A program made the position numbers and the translations under genes. This document shows, one piece after another, positions 1 to 8,537 of a stretch of 64,000 bases of DNA; position 1 is the stretch's first letter; each line of letters starts with the position of its first letter. The stretch comes from SW4 sp042466115 (GTDB lineage: Bacteria > Pseudomonadota > Alphaproteobacteria > Rhodobacterales > Rhodobacteraceae), in the NCBI RefSeq assembly GCF_042466115.1, contig NZ_JAXHBQ010000001.1, positions 1,302,001-1,366,000 of the forward strand, written 5' to 3'. The notes under the pieces are model-generated. The model ran no database searches. It worked only from the letters and a program-made list of their open reading frames with translations, and had not been told where the DNA came from.

Positions 1-1
1 C

Positions 2-640
2 CTGCGCACCGCGGCCGCCTCATCCGTGTCGATCAAGCATCTGGCCCGCAAGGACGCCAAGGTGATGGGCATGATCGGCGCGGGGCACCAAGCCACGTTC
101 CAGCTGCGCGCCGCGTTAGAACAGCGCGATTTCGACAAGGTCATCGGCTGGAACTACCACCCCGAAATGCTGCCCAACATCGAAAAGGTCGCGAGCGAGG
201 CTGGCGTGCCGTTTGAGGCTGTCCCGCTGGAAGGCATTGTGGAGGCGGATGTTGTCATTTCCATCACCTCGACCTTTGCGCCTACCGTAATGGCCAACCA
301 CATCTCACCCGGCACCCACATCGCCTGCATGGGCACCGACACCAAAGGCAAGCAAGAGGTCGAAGCGGCCCTGCTGGCCCGTGCGACCGTGTTTACCGAC
401 GAGGTCGCCCAGTCGATCAGCATCGGCGAGGCACAGCACGCCGTGGCCCAAGGGCTGATCGCTGAAAGCGATGTGCACCAGATCGGCGCGGTCATCAACG
501 GCACCCACGCGGGGCGCACCTCGGACGATGAAATCACACTGTTTGACGGCACAGGCGTCGGCCTTCAGGATCTGGCCGTGGCTGCATCCGTTGTGGAACT
601 GGCCGTTGCGCAGGGCATCGCGATCGAGGTTGATTTCTAG
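2..640 (+). CDS. Ornithine cyclodeaminase/mu-crystallin family protein (5' truncated by window edge)
   Basis: The reading frame is open from base 2, so the N-terminal part of this roughly 310-330 residue family lies outside the window; 212 residues remain. A Rossmann dinucleotide-binding loop (GMIGAGHQA) is near the start of the visible part, followed by the family's typical C-terminal segments (GTHIACMGTD, TVFTDEVAQ, ITLFDGTGVGLQDLA). Family members are NAD(P)-dependent reductases or cyclodeaminases acting on cyclic or linear imino acids. By general resemblance it could be an iminosuccinate reductase of the beta-hydroxyaspartate cycle (BhcD type) or the ectoine-catabolism protein EutC. The gene upstream would decide, and it is not visible. 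The GTG at 26 is internal and not the real start. The family assignment is firm; the substrate is not. Confidence 0.85.
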   Translation: MRTAAASSVSIKHLARKDAKVMGMIGAGHQATFQLRAALEQRDFDKVIGWNYHPEMLPNIEKVASEAGVPFEAVPLEGIVEADVVISITSTFAPTVMANHISPGTHIACMGTDTKGKQEVEAALLARATVFTDEVAQSISIGEAQHAVAQGLIAESDVHQIGAVINGTHAGRTSDDEITLFDGTGVGLQDLAVAASVVELAVAQGIAIEVDF

Positions 641-697
641 GCGATGCTGTCGGCATTGCGTTTACTCTGGCGCGGCAGGCGTCCATAAATCACGGTG

Positions 698-1075
698 ATG
701 AGACAACAATATCACGCACGCCGTGTGGGCAACGACACACTGATCTGGGACGTGCACCGTTTGGTGCGGCTTTCCAAAACACTACCCGTGCATGACATCC
801 CCCTTTCCGACATCGCCGAGCTTGATGAGGACTGGTGGTTCCAAGAACCGGCTGATGTGGCAACACCGCGCGGTGTCGCCGCGCATTTCGCACTGGTCCA
901 AGCTTGCGATCTGCGCCATCCGATCATCCTGTGCGCTGAGGGGCGCTTGATGGACGGGATGCACCGTGTCGTCAAAGCGCTTGGTGAAGGGCGCGCTACG
1001 ATCCGCGCCGTACGATTTCCCGCAACACCCCCACACGACCATATGAACGTCTCGCTTGATCAAATCCCCCACTAG
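698..1075 (+). CDS. Small conserved hypothetical protein, ParB-like flavour
   Basis: The protein is about 125 residues, soluble, with no signal peptide or membrane segment. The C-terminal half reads HPIILCAEGRLMDGMHRVVK followed by a short beta-rich tail. The pattern 'hPiil...grlmDGmHRv.Ka' resembles the ParB/sulfiredoxin-type nucleotide-binding core (xxDGxHR), so a distant relation is possible, but this is inference. Two starts are possible, GTG at 695 and ATG at 698; neither has a strong ribosome-binding site, and ATG is chosen. It follows the preceding gene by 57 bp and is followed by a strong terminator shared with the convergent permease gene. Function unknown. Confidence 0.6.
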   Translation: MRQQYHARRVGNDTLIWDVHRLVRLSKTLPVHDIPLSDIAELDEDWWFQEPADVATPRGVAAHFALVQACDLRHPIILCAEGRLMDGMHRVVKALGEGRATIRAVRFPATPPHDHMNVSLDQIPH

Positions 1076-1090
1076 CACAACAATACGCAC

Positions 1091-1122
1091 AAAAAAGCCC
1101 CCGCCAATCACTTGGCGGGGGC
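1091..1122 (-). terminator. Rho-independent terminator for the purine permease operon
   Basis: A perfect 11-bp stem (1097-1107 with 1112-1122, GCCCCCGCCAA/TTGGCGGGGGC) encloses a 4-nt loop. On the minus strand it is followed directly by a T run (AAAAAA at 1091-1096 on the plus strand). It lies 22 bp past the stop of the minus-strand permease gene. It can also serve as the end of the plus-strand gene at 698-1075. Confidence 0.9.
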
Positions 1123-1144
1123 GTTCGTGATCAAGTGTTCCTGC

Positions 1145-2566
1145 TTAGTCGTGCGGCAGTTGGCCTTTGCCTGTCCCGTGCATACCGCCCGACACTTCCT
1201 CGGTTGATTCCGCGGCCAGTTCGGCAGGCAGGATCAGGTTCAGCACAATCGCGATCAGCGCGGCGGGCAGGATGCCCGATGTCGCAAGCACCTTCCACGT
1301 GCTTGGCAGGTGCTGAAGCGCGCCCGGTTCAAGTTGCAGACCAAGACCCAAAGACAGGGCAATCGCAAAGATCACCATGTTGCGGCGGTTCCAGTCAACA
1401 TCCGACAGCATCGACATACCGGCGGCCACGACCATACCGAACATAACGATCACGCCACCGCCCAGCACTTCGATTGGCACGGTCGAGATGATCGCGCCAA
1501 TTTTCGGCACCAGACCGCAAAGGATCAGGAAGATCGCACCGATGGTCACAACATGGCGGCTCATCAACCCGGTCATGGCGATCAGGCCCACGTTCTGGCT
1601 GAACGATGTGTTTGGCAGCGCACCGAACAGGCCGGACACGGCAGTGCCAAGACCATCAGCAAAGGTCGCGCCCTGAATTTCGGTGTCGGTTGCTTCGCGA
1701 CCTGCACCACCTTTGGTGATACCGGAAACGTCACCCACAGTTTCAACCGCCGAGACAAAGCCCATCAGGCAGAAACCCAGAATGGCGGCAAAGGTGAACT
1801 CAAGCCCAAAATGCAGCGGGTTGGGCAATGCGAAAGACGCCGCGCGCCCCACGTTGCCAAAGCTGACCATGCCCATGAAGTAGGCGACGACATAACCGGC
1901 GATCAGGCCGATCAACACGGCCGACACCGACACCATACCGCGGGCAAAGAACTTGAGGCCCAGCGTGACAAGGATCACGACACCGGCGACCGTCCAGTTT
2001 TGCAGGCTACCGTATTCTTCGGTGCCGATGGCAGGCACACCGCCCGCCGCATACTGAATGCCGACCTTCACAAGCGCCAGACCGATCATCGTGACCACAA
2101 GGCCCGTCACCAGCGGCGGCAAGGCAAAGCGGATCTGTTTGATGAACAAGCCAAGGAATGCATGGAACAGACCCCCGACCAGAACACCGCCCATGACAAT
2201 GGCAAGCGCTTCTTCGCCTTTGCCCGCCACCAGCGGAATCATGATCGGAATAAAGGCAAAAGATGTGCCCTGCACGATCGGCAGTTTGGCACCCACGGGG
2301 CCAAGACCGATTGTCTGGATCAGTGTGGCGATGCCTGCAAAGAACATCGACATCTGGATCATATAGGTCATCGCCGGAAAGCCCAGCGCGCCCTGATCAG
2401 ACCCGAAACCGATACCGGCGGCACCACAGATGATGATCGCCGGCGTTACGTTTGAAACGAACATTGCCAGCACGTGCTGGATGCCCAGTGGAACGGCGCG
2501 GTGAAGCGCCGGTGTGTAGTTTGGGTCGCGGAGTTGTTCCGGTGTCCCGATAGATGTATCAGCCAT
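1145..2566 (-). CDS. NCS2-family purine (xanthine/urate-type) permease
   Basis: This is a 473-residue polytopic inner-membrane symporter of the nucleobase:cation symporter-2 (NAT/NCS2) family. The sequence shows the conserved QH pair in the first membrane helix (Q30-H31), a glutamate in the TM8 region (E275 in SAVETVGD), and the NAT signature Q-N-x-G-x4-T-G at residues 324-333. These features separate it from NCS1 transporters. It is the last gene of the minus-strand unit that begins with the allantoinase fusion and ureidoglycolate lyase, and a terminator follows. The context therefore argues for uptake of urate, xanthine or a related purine rather than uracil. The start is the ATG at 2566, 48 bp after the stop of ureidoglycolate lyase. 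Exact substrate specificity cannot be read from the sequence. Confidence 0.9.
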   Translation of the reverse strand: MADTSIGTPEQLRDPNYTPALHRAVPLGIQHVLAMFVSNVTPAIIICGAAGIGFGSDQGALGFPAMTYMIQMSMFFAGIATLIQTIGLGPVGAKLPIVQGTSFAFIPIMIPLVAGKGEEALAIVMGGVLVGGLFHAFLGLFIKQIRFALPPLVTGLVVTMIGLALVKVGIQYAAGGVPAIGTEEYGSLQNWTVAGVVILVTLGLKFFARGMVSVSAVLIGLIAGYVVAYFMGMVSFGNVGRAASFALPNPLHFGLEFTFAAILGFCLMGFVSAVETVGDVSGITKGGAGREATDTEIQGATFADGLGTAVSGLFGALPNTSFSQNVGLIAMTGLMSRHVVTIGAIFLILCGLVPKIGAIISTVPIEVLGGGVIVMFGMVVAAGMSMLSDVDWNRRNMVIFAIALSLGLGLQLEPGALQHLPSTWKVLATSGILPAALIAIVLNLILPAELAAESTEEVSGGMHGTGKGQLPHD

Positions 2567-2614
2567 TATCGTTCCCTCTCTGATGATACGTCGATTGACC
2601 AGTCTTGTTGCTGG

Positions 2615-3109
2615 CTAGGTATTGCCGTCCTGAATTGTGAACGGGGTCGTGAAAAAGTGTTCTTCAAGGTTTGGCCCCGCGCCGATCCTGTCGATCACAG
2701 CGAAAAGCCCGGGCACGTGCAGCGGGCTCAGCACCCCGTGCCAAGTGCCCCGATGATAGTTCACGCCTTGCCCCGGCGCGGTCACAAAGGCCCGCGGGGT
2801 GCCGGGCGTGCCCCCCTCGTCGGGTGCAACCACGACGACAAAGGGATCAAGCGACATGGGCAGGAACGCCTGACTGCCTTCGGGGTGGCGTTCGACCATA
2901 TCCAGCGTGATGGGAAAGGGGCGTATCTGGGCATGGAACAGGCTGATGCCTGCGCGCCCGTCACTGAAATCAAGCGTGGCACGGTCGTGATAGCGCCCGC
3001 ACATCCCCGCATTGATCAGCTTGTCAGGATCGCCCGACACATCCAGCACATCGCCAAACGGCGCGAATGCCTTGGCCGTCAGGGGCTGTGCGGTGATCAC
3101 GATGCTCAT
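2615..3109 (-). CDS. allA: Ureidoglycolate lyase (AllA family)
   Basis: AllA releases urea and glyoxylate from ureidoglycolate, the late step of the ureide branch of purine breakdown. The 164-residue length is normal for the family. Typical segments are visible: the N-terminal LTAKAFAPFGDVL, the central SLFHAQIRPFPITLDMVERH, the LPMSLDPFVVVVAP strand, and the cupin-like NYHRGTWHGVLSPL with paired histidines. The start ATG overlaps the stop codon of the upstream allantoinase fusion gene (ATGA), indicating translational coupling. The permease follows in the same direction. No unusual features were seen. Confidence 0.93.
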   Translation of the reverse strand: MSIVITAQPLTAKAFAPFGDVLDVSGDPDKLINAGMCGRYHDRATLDFSDGRAGISLFHAQIRPFPITLDMVERHPEGSQAFLPMSLDPFVVVVAPDEGGTPGTPRAFVTAPGQGVNYHRGTWHGVLSPLHVPGLFAVIDRIGAGPNLEEHFFTTPFTIQDGNT

Positions 3110-4518
3110 TGGCCCAGCTTCTCGATCAGGCGCAGTTCGGCGATGCGTTCGACCTGTTTGCAGGCTTCGGCAAATTCGGTGACGCGGTCGTTTTCGATGC
3201 GTTGATGGAAGGCCGCGAGGATCGACGGCTTGTCATAATCACGCACGGCGATGATGAACGGGAACCCGTGACGTTCTACATACTGCGTATTCAGCGCCTC
3301 AAAGGTCTCGCGTTCCTGATCGGTCAGCATATCAAGGCCGGCACCCGCCTGCTCGGATGTGCTTTCGGCCGTCAACTTGCCCGCCGCAGCCAGTTTACCT
3401 GCCAGATCAGGGTGGGCTGTCAGCACGCCAAGGCGCTGGTCCTCGCTGGCCGAGCGGAACACGCGGGCCAGCGCATTGTGCACGCCCTGCGCGGTGTCAT
3501 GGGTCGGGCCCAGTTCCAGCGCATGTGCACCTTCGGCGATCCAGGGGCTGTGTTCAAAGACGCCACCAAATTCGGCTACAAACGCCGCACGCTCCATTTC
3601 TGATGGGCGGGTGCGTGTCATCGGCGGGTGCTCCTTGGCCCAGTGGTCTGCGATCTGCAAACGGGTGGCGAACCACACGCCTTCATGGGATTGAAAATGT
3701 TCGATGGCACGGCGCAGGGCGGCAGCGCGGCCCGGACGGCCGATCAGACGGCAGTGCAACCCGATCGACAGCATCTTGGGCGCGCCTGCGGTGCCTTCGG
3801 CGTAAAGACAGTCAAAGCTGTCTTTCAGATAGCTCTCGAACTGATCGCCCGTAGTGAAACCGGCCTGAATGGCGAACCGCATGTCGTTGCAATCCATCGT
3901 GTAGGGCACGATCAGCTGGTCACGCCCGCCGGCCTGCGCCCAATAGGGCAGATCGTCGGCGTAGCTGTCTGCGACATAGGCAAACTGACCCGTTTCAGCC
4001 ACCAGATCGACGGTGTTGTTGGAACAGCGGCCCGTATACCAGCCACGCGGTGGTTCACCCACAACTTCGGTATGCAGACGGATCGCTTCGGCAATCGCCG
4101 CGCGTTCCTCGTCGGCGGGCATGTCCTTGTGTTCGACCCATTTCAACCCGTGGCTGGCGATTTCCCAACCCGACGCTTTCATCGCGGCGACCTGTTCAGG
4201 CGCGCGCGCAAGGGCCGAAGCCACGCCGTAAACCGTGACCGGCAGATCCGACAGCATCCGGTGCACGCGCCAGAAACCGGCCCGCGCGCCGTATTCGTAA
4301 ATCGATTCCATGTTCCAGTGGCGCTGGCCCGGCCAGGGTGCCGCGCCGGTGATTTCCGACAGGAACGCCTCCGAGGCCGCATCACCGTGCAAGGTATTGT
4401 TTTCGCCGCCTTCTTCATAGTTCAGCACAATCTGCACGGCAATTTTTGCGCCATTCGGCCAGTTGGCCGCGGGCGGATTAGCACCATATCCTGTCATATC
4501 ACGGGGGTAGCGGTTCAC
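3106..4518 (-). CDS. puuE: Bifunctional allantoinase (PuuE type) / OHCU decarboxylase (UraD) fusion
   Basis: The 470-residue protein joins two enzymes of urate breakdown. Residues 1 to about 300 are a metal-independent, polysaccharide-deacetylase-fold allantoinase (N-terminal YPRDMTGYGANPP, then RHWNMESIYEYGARAGFWR and MLSIGLHCRLIGRPGRAAAL). From about residue 300 on is OHCU decarboxylase, recognised by LGVLTAHPDLAGKL carrying the HPxLA motif and by ERHGFPFIIAVRDYDK. Together they decarboxylate OHCU to S-allantoin and open the allantoin ring, so consecutive products are handled by one chain. The start is GTG at 4518, supported by AAGGGA seven bases upstream; no ATG is available nearby in frame. 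It is the first gene of the unit with allA and the permease. It diverges from the HIU hydrolase gene across a 152-bp gap. Confidence 0.93.
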   Translation of the reverse strand: MNRYPRDMTGYGANPPAANWPNGAKIAVQIVLNYEEGGENNTLHGDAASEAFLSEITGAAPWPGQRHWNMESIYEYGARAGFWRVHRMLSDLPVTVYGVASALARAPEQVAAMKASGWEIASHGLKWVEHKDMPADEERAAIAEAIRLHTEVVGEPPRGWYTGRCSNNTVDLVAETGQFAYVADSYADDLPYWAQAGGRDQLIVPYTMDCNDMRFAIQAGFTTGDQFESYLKDSFDCLYAEGTAGAPKMLSIGLHCRLIGRPGRAAALRRAIEHFQSHEGVWFATRLQIADHWAKEHPPMTRTRPSEMERAAFVAEFGGVFEHSPWIAEGAHALELGPTHDTAQGVHNALARVFRSASEDQRLGVLTAHPDLAGKLAAAGKLTAESTSEQAGAGLDMLTDQERETFEALNTQYVERHGFPFIIAVRDYDKPSILAAFHQRIENDRVTEFAEACKQVERIAELRLIEKLGQ

Positions 4519-4670
4519 GAATTCATCCCTTCTGGTCTTGCCTTACTCATAGAGCAAAACAATCCCGCTGTTTTTCAAAAAATATCATAAAGAGCATATC
4601 GTCTGCCATGCTTTGCACCTGACGGCATGGTCGGACTATACCAAGGAATACCTTGCAGGGAGAATGCGCA

Positions 4671-5024
4671 ATGTCCGGATACCTGACCACCCATGTTCTT
4701 GATACGGCGCGCGGCTGCCCGGCCCAAGGGCTGCGCATCGACCTTTACCGGATCGACGGGGACACCCGCACCCATCTGATCACGCTGACAACCAACGATG
4801 ACGGGCGCACCGATCAACAGATCCTGCCCGCCGATCAATTCGCCACAGGCACTTATGAACTGGTGTTCCATGCCGGTGCCTATCTTGATGCCATCGGCAC
4901 CCCGCCCGAAGATCCGCGATTTCTTGATGTGATCCCGCTGCGTTTCGGGATGTCCGAGGCCTCGCACTATCACGTGCCGCTGCTACTGTCGCCCTTTGGT
5001 TATTCCACCTATCGCGGCAGCTGA
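4671..5024 (+). CDS. uraH: 5-hydroxyisourate hydrolase (transthyretin-like)
   Basis: HIU hydrolase converts 5-hydroxyisourate, the product of urate oxidase, to OHCU, which the divergent UraD domain then uses. The 117-residue protein shows the diagnostic N-terminal LTTHVLD with the catalytic histidine, a conserved histidine region HYHVPLLLSP, and the C-terminal tetrapeptide YRGS that separates HIU hydrolases from true transthyretins. The start is the ATG at 4671, with GGGAG eight bases upstream; a TTG further upstream (4653) lacks support. The 3' end overlaps the convergent LysR gene by 16 bp. Confidence 0.95.
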   Translation: MSGYLTTHVLDTARGCPAQGLRIDLYRIDGDTRTHLITLTTNDDGRTDQQILPADQFATGTYELVFHAGAYLDAIGTPPEDPRFLDVIPLRFGMSEASHYHVPLLLSPFGYSTYRGS

Positions 5025-5941
5025 GCCAGTTTTTCACTGTCCCGCACGGCCGCGCTGATCTTTTCGGTCACAAACTCCATGAACAGGCGCGTTTTCGGGT
5101 CTTGGCGGCGGCGGTGTGTGAACAGGCAGGCCATCTGGATGGGTTCGGGCGGGTTTTGGACCGCGACAGGCACCAGACGACCCGCCTTGATGTGCTCCGC
5201 GACCTCGAACACGGGCTTCATGGCGATCCCGTTGCCCGCCAGCGCCCAATCGGTCAGCACATCGCCATCATCGGATTCATAGCGCCCCGCGATGCGGAAC
5301 CGTTTCGGGCCATCCGGCGTGACCAACCGCCACTGGAATTCCGTCGCCCCCGGAAAGCGCAGGTTCAGGCATTCATGCCCGTCCGCGACCAATTCATCGC
5401 CCGATGCCGGATTGCCGTGTTTGGCGATGTAATCGGGCGCGGCACACAGCACCCGTTCTACATCGGCGATCTTGCGGATACGCAGGTTGCTGTCTTCGGG
5501 CGTGCCCAGAAAAAACGCAAGGTCCAGCCCCTCGGTCGTCAGATCAACCCTGCGGTCGGTCAGGCGCAGGCGGATGCTGACTTCGGGGTAAGCGGCAAGA
5601 AAATCAGGCACTTGCGGCGCGAGTAACCTGCGCCCGACCCCTAACGGACAGGCCACATACAGCGCGCCTTTGGGATTTTCGGTGATGTTGACAACTTGGG
5701 CCTCGGCATTGTCCACCGACTCCAGTATCTCGCAGGCCCCGCCATAGAATGCGCGCCCCTGTTCGGTGGGCGTCAGGCTGCGGGTGGTGCGCTGGAACAG
5801 GCGCACGCTCAGGTGCTCCTCAAGCTGGGAAATCCGCGAGGACGTAACCGCAGGCGACACCCGCAAATCACGCCCCGCAGCCGACATGCTGCCAAGTTCA
5901 TAGACACGGACAAAGGTGCGGATATTATCCAGATAGGACAT
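5009..5941 (-). CDS. LysR-family transcriptional regulator, likely of purine catabolism
   Basis: The 310-residue LTTR has a winged-helix DNA-binding domain at residues 1-60 (FVRVYELGSMSAAGRDLRVSP, then SSRISQLEEHLSVRLFQRTTR) and a LysR substrate-binding domain after about residue 90. The start is the ATG at 5941; upstream codons in the open frame have no family similarity. It diverges from puuD across 100 bp (5942-6041), the usual LysR arrangement for controlling a divergent target, and it overlaps the 3' end of the HIU hydrolase gene. The context suggests it senses urate or a downstream ureide, but no ligand can be deduced from sequence. Confidence 0.88.
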   Translation of the reverse strand: MSYLDNIRTFVRVYELGSMSAAGRDLRVSPAVTSSRISQLEEHLSVRLFQRTTRSLTPTEQGRAFYGGACEILESVDNAEAQVVNITENPKGALYVACPLGVGRRLLAPQVPDFLAAYPEVSIRLRLTDRRVDLTTEGLDLAFFLGTPEDSNLRIRKIADVERVLCAAPDYIAKHGNPASGDELVADGHECLNLRFPGATEFQWRLVTPDGPKRFRIAGRYESDDGDVLTDWALAGNGIAMKPVFEVAEHIKAGRLVPVAVQNPPEPIQMACLFTHRRRQDPKTRLFMEFVTEKISAAVRDSEKLAQLPR

Positions 5942-6041
5942 TGTTTTGCTTTTTTTGATGCTGCTTGGTCTTTGCCGACAATAGCAGAACAATCAACGCT
6001 CGCCTAGTCTGACCGCAAAGCGAATCTTGGGAGGGACGTCC
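5942..6041. promoter_or_regulatory. Divergent control region between the LysR gene and puuD
   Basis: This is a 100-bp AT-enriched gap between the two divergent starts. The puuD ribosome-binding site (GGGAGGGA, 6029-6036) is clear. LysR regulators normally bind such gaps, but I could not identify a convincing T-N11-A palindrome by eye. Confidence 0.5.
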
Positions 6042-7272
6042 ATGTATGATCTGGCAATCTTGTGGGACTGGATCGCGTTCAGTGTGCGCTGGCTGCATGT
6101 CATCACCGCGATGGCATGGATCGGCGCATCCTTTTACTTTATCGCGCTTGATCTGATGCTCAAACCCAACGATGCCCTGCCCGATGGTGCCTCCGGTGAA
6201 GAATGGGAAGTCCACGGCGGCGGGTTCTATCACACGGTCAAATACCTTGTGGCCCCCGCGCGGATGCCCGAGCCACCTGACCTGGCACAAATGGCAAAGC
6301 TATTCGACATGGCTGTCGGGTGCCGCGCTTTTGATGATCATTTATTGGGTTGGCGGTGAACTGTATCTGCTTGACCCGACCAAAGTCGATTTGGCCCTGT
6401 GGCAGGGCATTCTGATTTCCGCCGGATCGCTGACAATCGGCTGGTTGCTTTATGATGCCATGTGCAAATCCAAACTGGCCGACACGCCGACCGTGCTGAT
6501 GCTGCTGCTGTTCGTGATCCTTGTGATCATGTCATGGGGCTATAACCAGATTTTCACGGGTCGCGCAGCGCTGCTGCATCTGGGTGCATTTACGGCGACG
6601 ATCATGACGGCCAACGTGTTTTTCCAGATCATGCCCAACCAGCGGATCGTCGTGCAAGACCTCAAGGAAGGGCGCACACCGGATGCGAAATACGGCAAGA
6701 TCGCCAAGGTGCGTTCGACCCATAACAACTACCTGACCCTGCCTGTCGTGTTCCTGATGCTGTCGAACCACTATCCGCTGTCGTTCGGCACACAATACGC
6801 GTGGATTATCGCCGCGCTGATTTTCCTGACAGGCGTCACGATCCGCCACTACTTCAACACCATGCACAAGACCGGCAAGGGGCCGCATTGGACATGGGGC
6901 GTGACCGTCCTGCTGATGATCGTGATTGCCTGGCTGTCGACCGTGCGCAGCGGCGATACTTATGAGGAGTTGATGGCGCGCGAGCTGACCGCCTATGAAG
7001 AACGCTATGCCAGCGCAGACGGGTTCGATGATGCCTACAACACAATCATCGGCAACTGTTCCATGTGCCATGCCCGCGAACCGGTCTGGAACAACATGCA
7101 GTGGGCGCCCAAGGGCGTGCTGCTGGAAACGACCGGCGATGTCGCCCGTCACGCCCGCCAGATATACTTGCACGCAGGCGTCAGCCACGCCATGCCGCCG
7201 CCCAACGCCATCCAGATGGACGCTGAATCCCGCGAGATCATCATCGCGTGGTATCAGGCCGCCAACGACTGA
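6042..7272 (+). pseudogene. puuD: Urate oxidase, membrane PuuD type with C-terminal cytochrome c, interrupted by a +1 frameshift
   Basis: PuuD is a membrane-bound urate hydroxylase whose N-terminal multi-helix domain oxidises urate to 5-hydroxyisourate and passes electrons to a fused cytochrome c domain. The first 77 or so codons (MYDLAILWDWIAFSVRWLHV onward) lie in one frame and the rest (HLTWHKWQSYSTWLSG to the end) in the next. At 6271-6276 the sequence reads AGCCAC where AGCAC would keep the frame, so one extra C at 6273/6274 breaks it. Removing it restores a continuous 409-residue protein with the heme motif CSMCH and a C-terminal methionine region. The ATG at 6042 follows a strong Shine-Dalgarno sequence. 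The rest shows no decay, so this may be a sequencing error or a very recent mutation. Confidence 0.85.
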
Positions 7273-7321
7273 CCGCGACGATTGCGCGCTTGCATCGGTG
7301 TGTGCGGCGCGGCTAGGACTT

Positions 7322-7338
7322 CCCCGCAAGTAACGGGG
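7322..7338 (+). promoter_or_regulatory. Small hairpin covering the ribosome-binding site of the flavin monooxygenase
   Basis: CCCCG (7322-7326) can pair with CGGGG (7334-7338) across a 7-nt loop. The 3' arm contains the GGGG that serves as Shine-Dalgarno for the ATG at 7344. It could lower translation unless coupled to upstream translation. The stem is only 5 bp, so the effect is uncertain. Confidence 0.35.
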
Positions 7339-7343
7339 ATGCC

Positions 7344-8537
7344 ATGCCACTGAATATCGCCATCGCCGGTGCCGGAATTGGCGGGCTTGCCGCCGCAGCC
7401 CTGCTGGCCGATCAGGGCCATACCATCACCATCTATGACCAGTTCGACGCGCCCCGCCCCGTGGGGTCCGGTTTGGTGATCCAACCCGTTGGTCAGGCTG
7501 TGCTTGACCAGATCGGCGCGGGCGATACGGCCCGCCAAAAAGGCAACGCGATCCACCGGATGCTGGGACACGAGGCCGATCATGGCCGCCGCGTGCTCGA
7601 CGTCTGGTATGACCGCAAGGCGGGTGAAAGCTTTGGGCTGGCGATCCACCGCGCCGCGCTGTTCGATGCGATTTTGCAGGCCGCCCTGACGCGGCCAAAC
7701 ATCACTATCATCCCTTCTGCCGCCATTGCCGATGTGACCGATCCTGCAAAGGGCACCCGTAGCCTGATCCTTGCCGATGGCGCCCGCACCGATCCGGCCG
7801 ATCTGGTGATCGACGCGGCGGGGGCGTCATCGCCACTGTCGCCGCTGGTGTCGCGCCCGCTGACCTATGGCGCAATATGGGGCACGGTGGATTGGCCCGA
7901 CACCGCGCTGCCCCACGACCAACTGACACAGCAATACCGGCGCGCGGACCGCATGATCGGCGCGCTGCCCATCGGCACGATGCCGGGTGAAACCGTGCAA
8001 AAGGCGGCTGTTTTCTGGTCCCTGCCCGCCGACAGCCACGCGGCGTGGCAGGCCCGTGGGCTGGACAGATGGAAGGACGAGGCACGCAGCCTTTGGCCCG
8101 CCATCGCCCCGTTTCTGGAACAGATCACCGACCCCGACCAGATGACCATGGCGCGCTATAGCCACGGCACCCTGCGCCGCCCCTTCGGCGCACATCTGGC
8201 CCATATCGGCGACGCCGCGCACCGCGCCAGCCCGCAACTGGGCCAAGGGGCGAACATGGCGCTGCTTGATGCATTGGCGCTGGCCGAGGCGTTGCGCCAG
8301 CACCCGCTTGCAACGGCCTTGCCCGCCTATATGCGTGCGCGCCGCTGGCATGTGGCGATCTATCAGGCGATGAGCTGGGCCTTCACCCCGCAATACCAAT
8401 CCGACAGCCGGATGCTGCCCATGCTGCGGGACCGCGTGTTGTTTCCGGTGTCGATGATACCGCCTGTCTCGCGCCTTCTGACTGCCCTTGTGCGCGGGTC
8501 GATGATCAATCCGCTGGGGCGGCTTGGTTCACTTTGA
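7344..8537 (+). CDS. FAD-dependent monooxygenase (aromatic hydroxylase family)
   Basis: The 397-residue flavoprotein belongs to the group A (PHBH-fold) monooxygenases. The N-terminal GxGxxG FAD loop is IAGAGIGGLAAAALL (residues 5-19). The second FAD motif is HIGDAAHRASPQLGQGANMA (GD...P), in the last third. The family hydroxylates aromatic or heteroaromatic substrates with NAD(P)H and O2. It follows puuD by 71 bp in the same direction and is not otherwise connected to the convergent downstream genes. Because the family includes FAD-dependent urate hydroxylases (HpxO), a role in purine breakdown is possible, but the sequence alone fits many substrates. The start is the ATG at 7344, with GGGG just upstream inside a small hairpin. 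Confidence 0.8.
   Translation: MPLNIAIAGAGIGGLAAAALLADQGHTITIYDQFDAPRPVGSGLVIQPVGQAVLDQIGAGDTARQKGNAIHRMLGHEADHGRRVLDVWYDRKAGESFGLAIHRAALFDAILQAALTRPNITIIPSAAIADVTDPAKGTRSLILADGARTDPADLVIDAAGASSPLSPLVSRPLTYGAIWGTVDWPDTALPHDQLTQQYRRADRMIGALPIGTMPGETVQKAAVFWSLPADSHAAWQARGLDRWKDEARSLWPAIAPFLEQITDPDQMTMARYSHGTLRRPFGAHLAHIGDAAHRASPQLGQGANMALLDALALAEALRQHPLATALPAYMRARRWHVAIYQAMSWAFTPQYQSDSRMLPMLRDRVLFPVSMIPPVSRLLTALVRGSMINPLGRLGSL

Noticed and set aside
1310..2455. Long open plus-strand frame of 381 codons opposite the permease gene
   Set aside because: Composition is Arg/His/Gln-rich with no domain pattern, and it lies fully antisense to a well-conserved NCS2 permease. It is a GC-rich shadow frame.
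6260..6285. Programmed frameshift in puuD
   Set aside because: No slippery heptamer or downstream structure is evident, and puuD relatives are not known to use frameshifting. A mutation or sequencing error is more likely.
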